Position numbers and translations under genes: made by a program | Source: Spirochaetota bacterium | GTDB lineage: Bacteria > Spirochaetota > Spirochaetia > Treponematales > UBA12059 | Reading direction: 5' to 3' | DNA: 7,419 nt | NCBI GenBank assembly: GCA_022709445.1 | Contig: JAKLIU010000098.1 | Span: forward strand, 1 to 7,419 | The notes under the pieces: model-generated | What the model was told of the DNA's origin: nothing | Seen by the model: the letters and a program-made list of their open reading frames with translations, nothing else | Database searches by the model: none | Shown: positions 1-5,467 of the stretch, in pieces | Position numbering within the stretch: the stretch's first letter is position 1 | How the letters are laid out: every line of letters begins with the position of its first letter

Positions 1-1406
1 CGGAACTTGGCCACGTTGGTCTTGATGTCGGCCTCGACCGCGTCGAAGAGCGAGTAGAGCCCCGCGTACTTCTCGGAGACTTCCTTCTTGACCTCCTTGA
101 CCGACTTGCCGGCCTGGATGGAGGCGAGGTACTCGGGCATGTCGTCCAGGAGCTCCTTGATGGAATCCCGGAGCTGGCCCTGGGCGGACTGGAAGGCTCC
201 CTGCATCTCCCCGAACTTGGCGCTGATCTGGTTGAAGGTGGCCTTGTTGATCACGGTCTCCGACACCTGGTTGAGCAGGTTGTCGATGCGGCGCGAGTCC
301 ACGCGCAGGATGCTCCCGGATTGCTGGCCGGCCTTGCGGGCCTCGGCGGAGCGTTCGGCGTCGGCGTCCGGACCCGCGGCCAGGACCGCGGCCAGCTCGT
401 CGGGTTCCAGGGCGGGGGATGGGGCGGGCTTGGGCGCGGGCCTGGGAGGCGCTTCGGGCGCCTTGGCCGCTTGCCCGGAAGCCCGTTCCGGGGCCGCCGG
501 CTTCGCGTCGACCGGTTTGGCCATGGGCCGTTCCGCCGGCTTGGCGGCCTCCGCCGCGGCGATCGCGGCCGGTTTGGCCGCCTTGGCCTGCGGCGCGACC
601 TTCCCGTCGATGCTCAGCTCCGAAACGTCCACGGACAGCACCACGTCCGGGATGGTGGCGATCTGCTTCAGGTCCTCCGCCGTCCGGGAGGAGGCCACGA
701 AGTACTCCACGCTGGGGTTGAACACGTCCTCGTAGAGCTTCTCGAAATCCGGGACGGTCTTGAGGACGGTCCCGGCGTCCCGGAGCGCCGCGAAGGTGTG
801 GATCGGGCCCACGGTGTTCATCACGTTGGATTCGTCGAAGTCCACCTTGATCATGAAGATGGCGCGGTCGGATCCGGCCGCCTCACGCATCTCCAGGACC
901 TCGTATTCCGTGAGGCCGGGAACGGCCGCGGCCACCGGTTCCTTGCGCTGCCTGGCGGCCGCCTGGGCCAGGGAAGGCGCGGGCTCCTTCCTGCCGGAAG
1001 GGGCGCCCTTGGCCGGGAGGAAGGCCGCGAGCCGGGAACGCTCCGCGTCGGCGCTGCCCTGGAACACGGTGCCGTCCATGCGCGCCTCGAGCATCGCCTT
1101 GATCACGTCGATGCCCGCCAGGAGGGCGTCGATGACCGCCTCCGTCACCTTGACGGCATCCGAGCGGATGGCGTCGAGCAGGTCCTCGACGACATGCGTG
1201 AACTGGGCGAGCTCGGACATCTCCACGGTGCCGGCGCCGCCCTTGAGGGTATGGGCCGCCCGGAAGATCTCGTCCACCGCGTCGTGGTTGGACGGATCGT
1301 TCTCCAGCACGAGGATGTTCCGCTCGAGCGCGTCGACCTGGCTCCTGGCTTCCGCGAAGAAATCCTTCAGGAGTTCCTGGTTATTGGGATCAAGGTAGTC
1401 GCTCAT
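1..1406 (-). CDS. cheA: Chemotaxis histidine kinase CheA, N-terminal part (runs off left edge)
   Basis: CheA receives signals from chemoreceptors through CheW, autophosphorylates on a histidine and passes the phosphate to CheY and CheB in the cytoplasm. The visible 468 codons start MSDYLDPNNQELL. Residues 1 to about 105 form the P1/Hpt domain; the phospho-acceptor is His52 in the motif AAHTLKGGAG. Residues about 165-265 have the alternating pattern of a P2 CheY-binding domain (FMIKVDFDESNVM, then a TVPDFEKLYED stretch). A linker of about 95 residues, very rich in Ala, Pro and Lys, follows. From about residue 363 (SILRVDSRRIDNLLNQVSE) the P3 dimerisation helices begin and continue as a long helical region to the window edge. 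The P4 ATPase and P5 CheW-like domains would lie beyond position 1, so catalytic integrity cannot be judged. No strong Shine-Dalgarno precedes the ATG at 1406, but no better in-frame start is seen. It is transcribed divergently from the gene at 1586. Confidence 0.95.
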   Translation of the reverse strand, partial: MSDYLDPNNQELLKDFFAEARSQVDALERNILVLENDPSNHDAVDEIFRAAHTLKGGAGTVEMSELAQFTHVVEDLLDAIRSDAVKVTEAVIDALLAGIDVIKAMLEARMDGTVFQGSADAERSRLAAFLPAKGAPSGRKEPAPSLAQAAARQRKEPVAAAVPGLTEYEVLEMREAAGSDRAIFMIKVDFDESNVMNTVGPIHTFAALRDAGTVLKTVPDFEKLYEDVFNPSVEYFVASSRTAEDLKQIATIPDVVLSVDVSELSIDGKVAPQAKAAKPAAIAAAEAAKPAERPMAKPVDAKPAAPERASGQAAKAPEAPPRPAPKPAPSPALEPDELAAVLAAGPDADAERSAEARKAGQQSGSILRVDSRRIDNLLNQVSETVINKATFNQISAKFGEMQGAFQSAQGQLRDSIKELLDDMPEYLASIQAGKSVKEVKKEVSEKYAGLYSLFDAVEADIKTNVAKF

Positions 1407-1449
1407 CGTACTTTGTAGTCTCATACGTAACCGGGCAATAGTCAAGCAA

Positions 1450-1479
1450 CGGAAACGCGGGTTCCGTGACGGAATTCCG
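1450..1479. promoter_or_regulatory. Cluster of CGGAA/TTCCG half-sites, possible operator
   Basis: Four copies of one 5-mer in alternating orientation fall within 30 bp: CGGAA 1450-1454, TTCCG 1462-1466, CGGAA 1470-1474 and TTCCG 1475-1479. The last two make the 10-bp palindrome CGGAATTCCG, and the middle pair forms TTCCG-TGA-CGGAA. The cluster sits next to the -35-like TTGACT of cheA and upstream of the rightward promoter candidates, where a dimeric regulator could act on both genes. No known regulator is recognised for it. Confidence 0.3.
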
Positions 1480-1567
1480 CCCCGTTTGAGGATTCCCGGC
1501 CTTGTGCCGATGTAATATGGGGATTTCCACGCTAAAATCGAAGGTGGCGGCACCGCCGTCCGAACGC

Positions 1568-1573
1568 AAGGAG
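1568..1573 (+). promoter_or_regulatory. Ribosome binding site AAGGAG for the 1586 gene
   Basis: AAGGAG lies 12 nt before the ATG at 1586, somewhat longer than usual. An ATG at 1576 is only 2 nt from the AAGGAG and opens a different, arginine-rich frame without a signal peptide. The 1586 start, giving a canonical signal peptide, is therefore chosen. Confidence 0.6.
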
Positions 1574-1585
1574 CGATGAGCACAC

Positions 1586-2758
1586 ATGAAGAAGAACCTA
1601 TTGCTCGCCATGGCGCTGATCGCCGCGCTGGGCTCCGCCAGCGCCGCAGGCCTGTCGGTGTCCGAGTTCGCCATCCTGTCCAACGGCCGCGTCAACTCCG
1701 CCGGGCTCTTCATGCTGTCCACCAGGATGAACCTGGACATGCTGGTCGAGGGCGGCGCCAAATTCGCAGCCTGGTTCAGGATGAGCTTCGCCAGCGACGA
1801 CCTGGAATCCTACTTCGAGAACCTGTACGCGACGCCCGATCCCATAGACCCCGCCCAGGCCATCCCGATACTCGACGCCACCAGGGGATTCGCGGTCCGG
1901 ACGGCCGCCGTCAGCATCCAGGAAGCCTTCGGCAGCCCGCTGGAACTGACCCTGTTCGCCGGCCGCCTGGACGAATTCTGCTCCGGGAGCGATTTCCCCG
2001 CCCTGTTCGGCACCAAGACCTTCTCCACCAAGCTGAAAGGCTTCATGTACTACCCGGACGGCATAGGCGGCGATCCCTCCCGCTGGTACGACGGCCTCCA
2101 CACCGCCTACGGCACCGGCCTGAGGCTCTCCCTGCCCGGGGAGAATTTCCGCCCCTACCTCTACCTCTACCAGGACCTCTGGATGGGCCAGGGCACCTGG
2201 TCCGCGGACGCCCGCGTGCTGTTCAACTCGGAGCGGGTCAAGCTGGAAGGCTTCCTGGGCGCCACCTTCCCGGCCGCCGAGGCCGGGCTGTACCGCGCCG
2301 GCCTCCTCTTCCACTACGACACCGGGGCCATCGGCGATTTCTACGCCCAGGTGGGCATACCGCGCTGGGACCCCGCCGCGGCCTTCGGGCCCGAGCTCCT
2401 GTACTTCATGTTCGAGCCGCGCATAGACTTCGGGTTCGGGGCGCTCAACCTGAGCCTGTTCTTCCATCCGGCCTGGTACCTGCAGGCCCCGACCGGGGAG
2501 GATGGCTCCCTGGACATGCGGGTGGACCTGAACTTCGGCGACCTGACCGACGACGGGATCATGGGCGGAGTGGAGACCCTGCTGGCCTACGACCCTGAAT
2601 CCGCCACCGTGCCCCTGACGGTGGAGAGCGCAGCCTACGTACAGACCATCATGAGCGGCGTCCGGATCGACGCCAAGCTGACCGTCCGGGCCTTCCCCTT
2701 CCCCGACGTCTGGTACGGCATCTTCATGCCGTCGCTGGGCCTGACCACGTCCTTCTAG
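1586..2758 (+). CDS. Exported predicted outer-membrane beta-barrel protein, unidentified (390 aa)
   Basis: I do not recognise a named family. The protein starts with a classical Sec signal peptide (MKKNLLLAMALIAALGSASA) with probable cleavage by signal peptidase I after Ala20 (A18-S19-A20). The mature chain has no long hydrophobic helix. It shows alternating aromatic/hydrophobic and polar residues, for example FRPYLYLYQDLWMGQG, LYRAGLLFHY and LNLSLFFHPAWYLQ, as in transmembrane beta-strands. It ends SLGLTTSF; a C-terminal phenylalanine is the usual BAM recognition signal of outer-membrane barrels. One Cys lies mid-protein (EFCSGSDF), so it is not a lipoprotein. The next gene starts 10 nt after the stop and also encodes an exported barrel-like protein, so the two are probably co-transcribed and may work in one envelope process. 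A porin-like role is possible, but the substrate is unknown. Confidence 0.8.
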   Translation: MKKNLLLAMALIAALGSASAAGLSVSEFAILSNGRVNSAGLFMLSTRMNLDMLVEGGAKFAAWFRMSFASDDLESYFENLYATPDPIDPAQAIPILDATRGFAVRTAAVSIQEAFGSPLELTLFAGRLDEFCSGSDFPALFGTKTFSTKLKGFMYYPDGIGGDPSRWYDGLHTAYGTGLRLSLPGENFRPYLYLYQDLWMGQGTWSADARVLFNSERVKLEGFLGATFPAAEAGLYRAGLLFHYDTGAIGDFYAQVGIPRWDPAAAFGPELLYFMFEPRIDFGFGALNLSLFFHPAWYLQAPTGEDGSLDMRVDLNFGDLTDDGIMGGVETLLAYDPESATVPLTVESAAYVQTIMSGVRIDAKLTVRAFPFPDVWYGIFMPSLGLTTSF

Positions 2759-2764
2759 AGGTGA
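2758..2764 (+). promoter_or_regulatory. Ribosome binding site GAGGTGA for the 2769 gene
   Basis: GAGGTGA overlaps the last base of the preceding TAG stop and lies 4 nt before the ATG at 2769. A second in-frame ATG at 2775 (Met3) would sit 10 nt away and is also possible; both keep the signal peptide. The overlap of stop codon and ribosome binding site supports translational linkage of the two genes. Confidence 0.7.
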
Positions 2765-2768
2765 CGAC

Positions 2769-3671
2769 ATGCGCATGAACACATCGAGCATCCCGGTCCT
2801 GGCCCTCGCCGTCCTGTGCGCCGGCGCGCTCCCAGCGTCCGCCCTGGACCTGAGCGTCGAGGCGCTGTTCGGGAACCTGAACCTGCCCTGGGATTCCGAC
2901 GTGCCGGTGCCGGACGCGACCTACCCGGCCGACCTCTGGATCTACGGCGCGCGGGTATCGGTCGCGGAAACCCTGGCGGACGGGTTCAGGCTGGAGACCT
3001 CGTACATCACCGACCCGGTCCTCAGGCACCTGTTCCGCAGCGTGATAGCCTACGAGTCGGGGCTGGTCAAGATCAGCGCCGGCCCCATCCTGGGCGCGTT
3101 CAACACCGCCGAGACGCCAGTCAAGGCGGGCATAGCCGTGGGACTGCGCATAGACCTGCCGGGCATCGTGTTCCTGAGCGCGCGGGCGGATTCCTCCATG
3201 GGAGCCGGCCTCTTCTCCGTGGGCGACTACGCCCAGGAATTCGCGGAACTGTCGGCAGGCTGGTATGTGCGGAACGCCATCTGCTCCGGGACGGTGACCA
3301 CCCGGAAGTTCTACCGGGTGACCGATGCCGGGGACCTCCTGGCCGACTCGTCCAACCGCTACGCCTTCTCCGTGGACGTGTACCGCAAGGGCAGTCCCTA
3401 CCGGGTCCTGATGTCCCTGGGCTACCAGGACTTCTCGCGGGATTACCCCGGCGCGGCGCTGGATTCCCTCGGCACCGTGTTCCTGGGCGTGAGGCTGAGC
3501 GCCGAGCTCTCGGACACCCTGTCGCTGAACGGCGAGCTGGAAAGCGCCGTCTACACCTTCGGGATGGACGACCTGATGGCGCGGGGACCGGCGATGGATT
3601 CCTTCCTGTTCCGTTCCTCACTGGGAGTGACTTGGCGCTTGGGCGCCGTGGCGACCGCCTCCGAAGAGTAA
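2769..3671 (+). CDS. Exported predicted beta-barrel protein, unidentified (300 aa)
   Basis: The family is not recognised. A Sec signal peptide is clear (hydrophobic run IPVLALAVLCAGALPASA, probable cleavage after Ala25 at A23-S24-A25). The mature protein starts LDLSVEALFGNLNLPW and consists of repeated amphipathic strand-like stretches (VKISAGPILGAFN, VKAGIAVGLRIDL, YRVLMSLGYQDFS, TVFLGVRLSAELS) with polar turns and no hydrophobic helix, fitting a small outer-membrane barrel of about 10-12 strands. The last strand-like segment (LFRSSLGVTWRLG) is followed by a short tail AVATASEE instead of the terminal aromatic residue seen in the other barrels here. This could mean a periplasmic C-terminal extension or a non-canonical barrel. 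It is the second gene of a pair with the 390-aa protein. It ends 9 bp before the tRNA-linked repeats and is convergent with the tRNA gene. Confidence 0.75.
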   Translation: MRMNTSSIPVLALAVLCAGALPASALDLSVEALFGNLNLPWDSDVPVPDATYPADLWIYGARVSVAETLADGFRLETSYITDPVLRHLFRSVIAYESGLVKISAGPILGAFNTAETPVKAGIAVGLRIDLPGIVFLSARADSSMGAGLFSVGDYAQEFAELSAGWYVRNAICSGTVTTRKFYRVTDAGDLLADSSNRYAFSVDVYRKGSPYRVLMSLGYQDFSRDYPGAALDSLGTVFLGVRLSAELSDTLSLNGELESAVYTFGMDDLMARGPAMDSFLFRSSLGVTWRLGAVATASEE

Positions 3672-3679
3672 GCCCGCTG

Positions 3680-3764
3680 CGGTTCGAACCCCGGGGTGAG
3701 GGTTTTGACGCTGTCTGGGTGTTTTGGTAAACGGGGAGATTTACTTTTGAGCCGCCCGGGGTTC
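3680..3764 (-). repeat. Repeat unit L (partial, 85 bp)
   Basis: This truncated distal copy keeps only the T-arm-like motif, the A/T-richer trailer and the 17-nt tRNA fragment (3748-3764). It differs from the matching part of unit R at only two positions and from the adjacent unit M at eight. The array ends abruptly at 3680, nine bases after the stop codon of the 2769 gene. Confidence 0.9.
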
Positions 3765-3950
3765 CCCTCCGGCGCGAAACGTCCTGTTTCGCGCCTGCGG
3801 GCCGCCTCGCTCGCTTACGCGCGCAACCCTGCGCCCTCTTCGCGCCTATGCGGCGCGCGCTCGCTCGGTTCGAACCCCGGGGTGATGGTTCAGGTGCTGT
3901 CTGGGTGTTTCGGTAAACGGGGAGATAAACTTTTGAGCCGCCCGGGGTTC
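3765..3950 (-). repeat. Repeat unit M (middle full copy)
   Basis: This full 186-bp copy ends in the 17-nt tRNA fragment (3934-3950). It is the most diverged copy: 13 differences from unit R, nine of them in the last 85 bp, including AAAC for TTAC in the trailer and a changed block before CTGTCTGGG. Its hairpin keeps a 10-bp core (3771-3780 with 3786-3795), but two outer pairs are lost. Confidence 0.9.
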
Positions 3951-3987
3951 CCCTCCGGCGCGAAACGTCCTGTTTCGCGCCGGAGGG
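3951..3987. other. Perfect 16-bp inverted repeat (hairpin) inside repeat unit R
   Basis: The arms are CCCTCCGGCGCGAAAC (3951-3966) and GTTTCGCGCCGGAGGG (3972-3987), separated by a 5-nt loop (GTCCT on the plus strand). It is not followed by a T tract on either strand, so it is not a canonical intrinsic terminator. In a tRNA read-through transcript it would fold strongly and could block 3' exonucleases. The matching hairpin in unit M is shortened by two mismatches. Confidence 0.8.
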
Positions 3988-4136
3988 CCGCCTCGCTCGC
4001 TTACGCGCGCAATCCTGCGCGCTCTTCGCGCCTATGCGGCGCGCGCTCGCTCGGTTCGAACCCCGGGGTGAAGGTTTTAACGCTGTCTGGGTGTTTTGGT
4101 AAACGGGGAGATTTACTTTTGAGCCGCCCGGGGTTC
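3951..4136 (-). repeat. Repeat unit R, overlapping the functional tRNA 3' end
   Basis: This is the unit nearest the tRNA. Its right end (4120-4136) is part of the real tRNA-Lys gene, so a transcript reading past the tRNA enters it directly. It contains the perfect 16-bp hairpin at 3951-3987 and the T-arm-like motif at 4053-4068. Confidence 0.9.
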
Positions 4137-4192
4137 GAACCCGGTACCCACGCCTTAAAAGGGCGTTGCTCTACCGACTGAGCTAGCGGCTC
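4120..4192 (-). tRNA. tRNA-Lys (anticodon TTT)
   Basis: The minus strand folds into a complete cloverleaf of 73 nt including the discriminator. The acceptor stem is GAGCCGC with GCGGCTC (7 pairs). TA links to the D stem GCTC/GAGC with loop AGTCGGTA. The anticodon stem is ACGCC/GGCGT with loop CTTTTAA, giving anticodon TTT, which reads AAA and AAG as lysine. The variable loop is GGGTA and the T arm is CCGGG-TTCGAAC-CCCGG. The discriminator is A, as usual for tRNA-Lys. CCA is not encoded: AAA follows the discriminator, so CCA must be added by nucleotidyltransferase. All stems are perfectly paired, so the gene looks functional. Its last 17 nt are duplicated in the downstream repeats. Confidence 0.97.
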
Positions 4193-4204
4193 GGACAGAG
4201 GCGA

Positions 4205-4234
4205 ACCATACCCCTGCGGCGCCGCCCGTGTCAA
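4205..4234 (-). promoter_or_regulatory. Sigma70-type promoter of the tRNA-Lys gene
   Basis: On the minus strand a perfect -35 box TTGACA (4229-4234) is followed after 18 bp by TATGGT (4205-4210), which matches the -10 consensus at four of six positions. Transcription would start near 4198, leaving a 5' leader of roughly 6 nt before the tRNA begins at 4192. The spacer is GC-rich (CGGGCGGCGCC), as in some stringently controlled stable-RNA promoters, although the discriminator region was not analysed further. Confidence 0.7.
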
Positions 4235-4279
4235 GGAACGGCGTCCCGGGGAAAGCGCACCTGGCTTGGCCGGACCGGT

Positions 4280-4297
4280 CCCCGGCGGGGGCCGGGG
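4280..4297 (-). terminator. GC-only hairpin after the barrel operon, possible terminator
   Basis: CCCCGGC (4280-4286) and GCCGGGG (4291-4297) form a 7-bp stem with a 4-nt loop, starting 7 bases downstream of the TGA at 4304-4306 on the minus strand. There is no T run after it, so intrinsic termination is uncertain; it may only stabilise the mRNA 3' end. It separates the operon from the tRNA promoter. Confidence 0.3.
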
Positions 4298-4303
4298 GCG
4301 GCA

Positions 4304-5458
4304 TCAGTAGGAAAAGTCCAGCGAGACCAGGAGGTTGTAGACCGGCCTGGAACCCGGATCGAGGCCCAGCTCGCGCCCGTACATGGCCAGCGAGAAGGAG
4401 AAGGCGCTGAGGTCGATGCCGAATCCGGCCGACGGAAGCGCGTCCCGGATGCCGGCCCGCAGCGACAGGATGTCCAGCAGCACCACCTCGACGCCCGCGC
4501 TCGCGTTGAGCGCCGCGTTGCGCGGTATGATGGAGAACAAGTCCAGGATGTCGCGGTAGTCCGCCATGACGGTCACCGTGGCGCCCATGGCGTCCAGGAA
4601 GTCGAAGGGCAACCGGTAGACCAGGCCCAGGGACATGTCCGGGTGGATGAGCGCCGCCTCCGGGCCGCCGATCTTGGCGCCGGCGGGCCCGCTGCGGAAA
4701 TCCGCGAAACTCGAGTACAGGTTGATGATGGCCGGGGAGTAGGCGTCGCGGGCGACCAGCCCGAGTCCCAGCCCGAAGGGCGAGGTCCAGCGCAGGCCCA
4801 GGTCCACTCCCAGGCCCGTCACGGTCTTGAACGGCAGGCCGGAATCCAGCAGGGTCGGATCCATCAAGGCGAACATCAGGTCCTCCACGGTGCCGGAGGC
4901 GGCGACGCCGGTCCGCGCGAAGCCCTTGGCCTGTATGCCCAGGTCCACCGAGTGCCCGTTGCCCAGCTCGAAGCGGTGCGCGTACCCGCCGGTCAGGAGC
5001 AGCTCTTCGTTCACCTCCATGGTGGCCACGAGGAGCGAGACCGCGTCTATGGTGACCAGTGTCCTGTTGAACAGGCTGAATCCAAGTCCCTTGCCCACGT
5101 AGCCGAAGGCCACGGGACCGGCGATGTCGGTGCTGAAGTACAGCCGCCCCTGCGGATCCAGGAGGCTCGGCAAGGCCGAGACCAGGTCGGCGCCGCCGGA
5201 GGTGGCTATGGACGCGATGCCGAACACCGGTCCGGCCAGGTTCACGGTCAGCCGCGCGACGCTCAGCTCCTGTTCCGGGTTGGCGAAGCCGGCCGGATTC
5301 TCGAAGATCGCGTCAAAGCCGTCGGCCGCGGCGGCATGGTACCCGCCGAGGGCGGCCGTCCGGGGCGACGGGGGCGTGATGGGCTGCAGTTCCTGGGCCG
5401 GCAGGCCGGGCACGGAGGCCAGCGCGGCCAGGGCGAGCGCGATGCATGCGTGCTTCAT
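4304..5458 (-). CDS. FadL-like/UPF0164-type outer-membrane beta-barrel protein (384 aa)
   Basis: A signal peptide (MKHACIALALAALASVPGLPA, probable cleavage after Ala21) precedes a mature chain starting QELQPITPPSPRTAALGG. Residues 31-59 carry the signature shared by PorV, UPF0164 and FadL-like proteins: an Arg-x-x-x-Leu-Gly-Gly start (R33, L37-G38-G39), a short helix-like stretch, then FENPAGFA with N54-P55-A56. The rest shows repeated strand-like segments and ends VSLDFSY, with a terminal aromatic typical of BAM substrates. In treponemes such proteins are modelled as FadL orthologues importing hydrophobic compounds; that role here is by analogy only. The start at 5458 is preferred because AGAGG (5463-5467) sits 4 nt upstream; an ATG at 5470 would overlap the previous gene and lacks this spacing. 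The frame stays open to about 6124, but that extension is arginine-rich and overlaps the lipoprotein gene, so it is not coding. It is paralogous in design to the gene at the right edge. Confidence 0.85.
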   Translation of the reverse strand: MKHACIALALAALASVPGLPAQELQPITPPSPRTAALGGYHAAAADGFDAIFENPAGFANPEQELSVARLTVNLAGPVFGIASIATSGGADLVSALPSLLDPQGRLYFSTDIAGPVAFGYVGKGLGFSLFNRTLVTIDAVSLLVATMEVNEELLLTGGYAHRFELGNGHSVDLGIQAKGFARTGVAASGTVEDLMFALMDPTLLDSGLPFKTVTGLGVDLGLRWTSPFGLGLGLVARDAYSPAIINLYSSFADFRSGPAGAKIGGPEAALIHPDMSLGLVYRLPFDFLDAMGATVTVMADYRDILDLFSIIPRNAALNASAGVEVVLLDILSLRAGIRDALPSAGFGIDLSAFSFSLAMYGRELGLDPGSRPVYNLLVSLDFSY

Positions 5459-5462
5459 TGGG

Positions 5463-5467
5463 CCTCT
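5463..5467 (-). promoter_or_regulatory. Ribosome binding site AGAGG for the 5458 gene
   Basis: On the minus strand AGAGG begins within the TGA stop of the lipoprotein gene (5467-5469) and lies 4 nt before the ATG at 5458. It decides between this ATG and the upstream one at 5470, and indicates translational coupling. Confidence 0.65.

Larger units (their letters stand above)
1407..1585. promoter_or_regulatory. Divergent intergenic region between cheA and the 1586 gene
   Basis: This 179-bp gap must hold the start signals of both flanking genes. On the minus strand TTGACT (1440-1445) resembles a -35 box for cheA, but the -10 at normal spacing (GAGACT, 1417-1422) is poor. On the plus strand TAAAAT (1533-1538, five of six matches to the -10 consensus) and TAATAT (1513-1518) are candidates for the rightward gene, neither with a good -35. 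The region is locally AT-richer than the genes. Promoter assignments are inferences from motif matching only. Confidence 0.35.
3680..4136 (-). repeat. Tandem 186-bp repeats carrying the tRNA-Lys 3' end, about 2.46 copies
   Basis: Landmarks recur at exactly 186-bp spacing: GGTTCGAACCCC starts at 3681, 3867 and 4053, and GAGCCGCCCGGGGTTC starts at 3749, 3935 and 4121. The last of these is the 3' end of the tRNA-Lys gene itself. The array fills the whole 448-bp gap between the 2769 gene and the tRNA. Each unit carries the final 17 nt of the tRNA (end of the T loop, 3' T stem, 3' acceptor strand and discriminator A), the same downstream A/T-richer stretch of about 60 nt, a second T-arm-like motif and a GC-rich module of 102 bp with a strong hairpin. 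By hand alignment the two full units differ at 13 of 186 positions. The layout resembles the tyrT repeats of E. coli. I see no integrase and no convincing terminator with a T tract in this stretch. Confidence 0.93.

Noticed and set aside
88..1418. Plus-strand reading frames opposite cheA
   Set aside because: They are antisense to a clear CheA with its H-box and have low-complexity Arg/Gly/Ser composition typical of GC-rich shadow frames.
1390..1761. Minus-strand 123-codon frame across the divergent region
   Set aside because: It overlaps the starts of both flanking genes, has no ribosome binding site that I can see and no recognisable domain.
1576..2598. Alternative start at 1576 giving a 340-residue protein
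   Set aside because: The product is extremely Arg/Pro-rich with no signal peptide and lies out of frame with the well supported exported protein; the ATG is only 2 nt from the AAGGAG.
3680..4136. CRISPR array
   Set aside because: The period is 186 bp with whole-unit similarity and no unique spacers; the units contain tRNA 3' ends, so it is a tRNA-linked tandem repeat.
3680..4136. Additional tRNA genes or tRNA pseudogenes at the repeated T-arm motifs
   Set aside because: Only the T-arm and the 3' acceptor strand are present in each unit; no D arm or anticodon arm can be found next to them.
3680..4192. Prophage or integrative element attachment sites
   Set aside because: The repeated tRNA 3' end is what an att site would look like, but only 186 bp lie between copies and no integrase or cargo gene is present; past recombination remains possible.
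4001..4234. Minus-strand 77-codon frame over the tRNA
   Set aside because: It reads through the tRNA gene and its promoter; such frames are common translation artefacts of tRNA loci.
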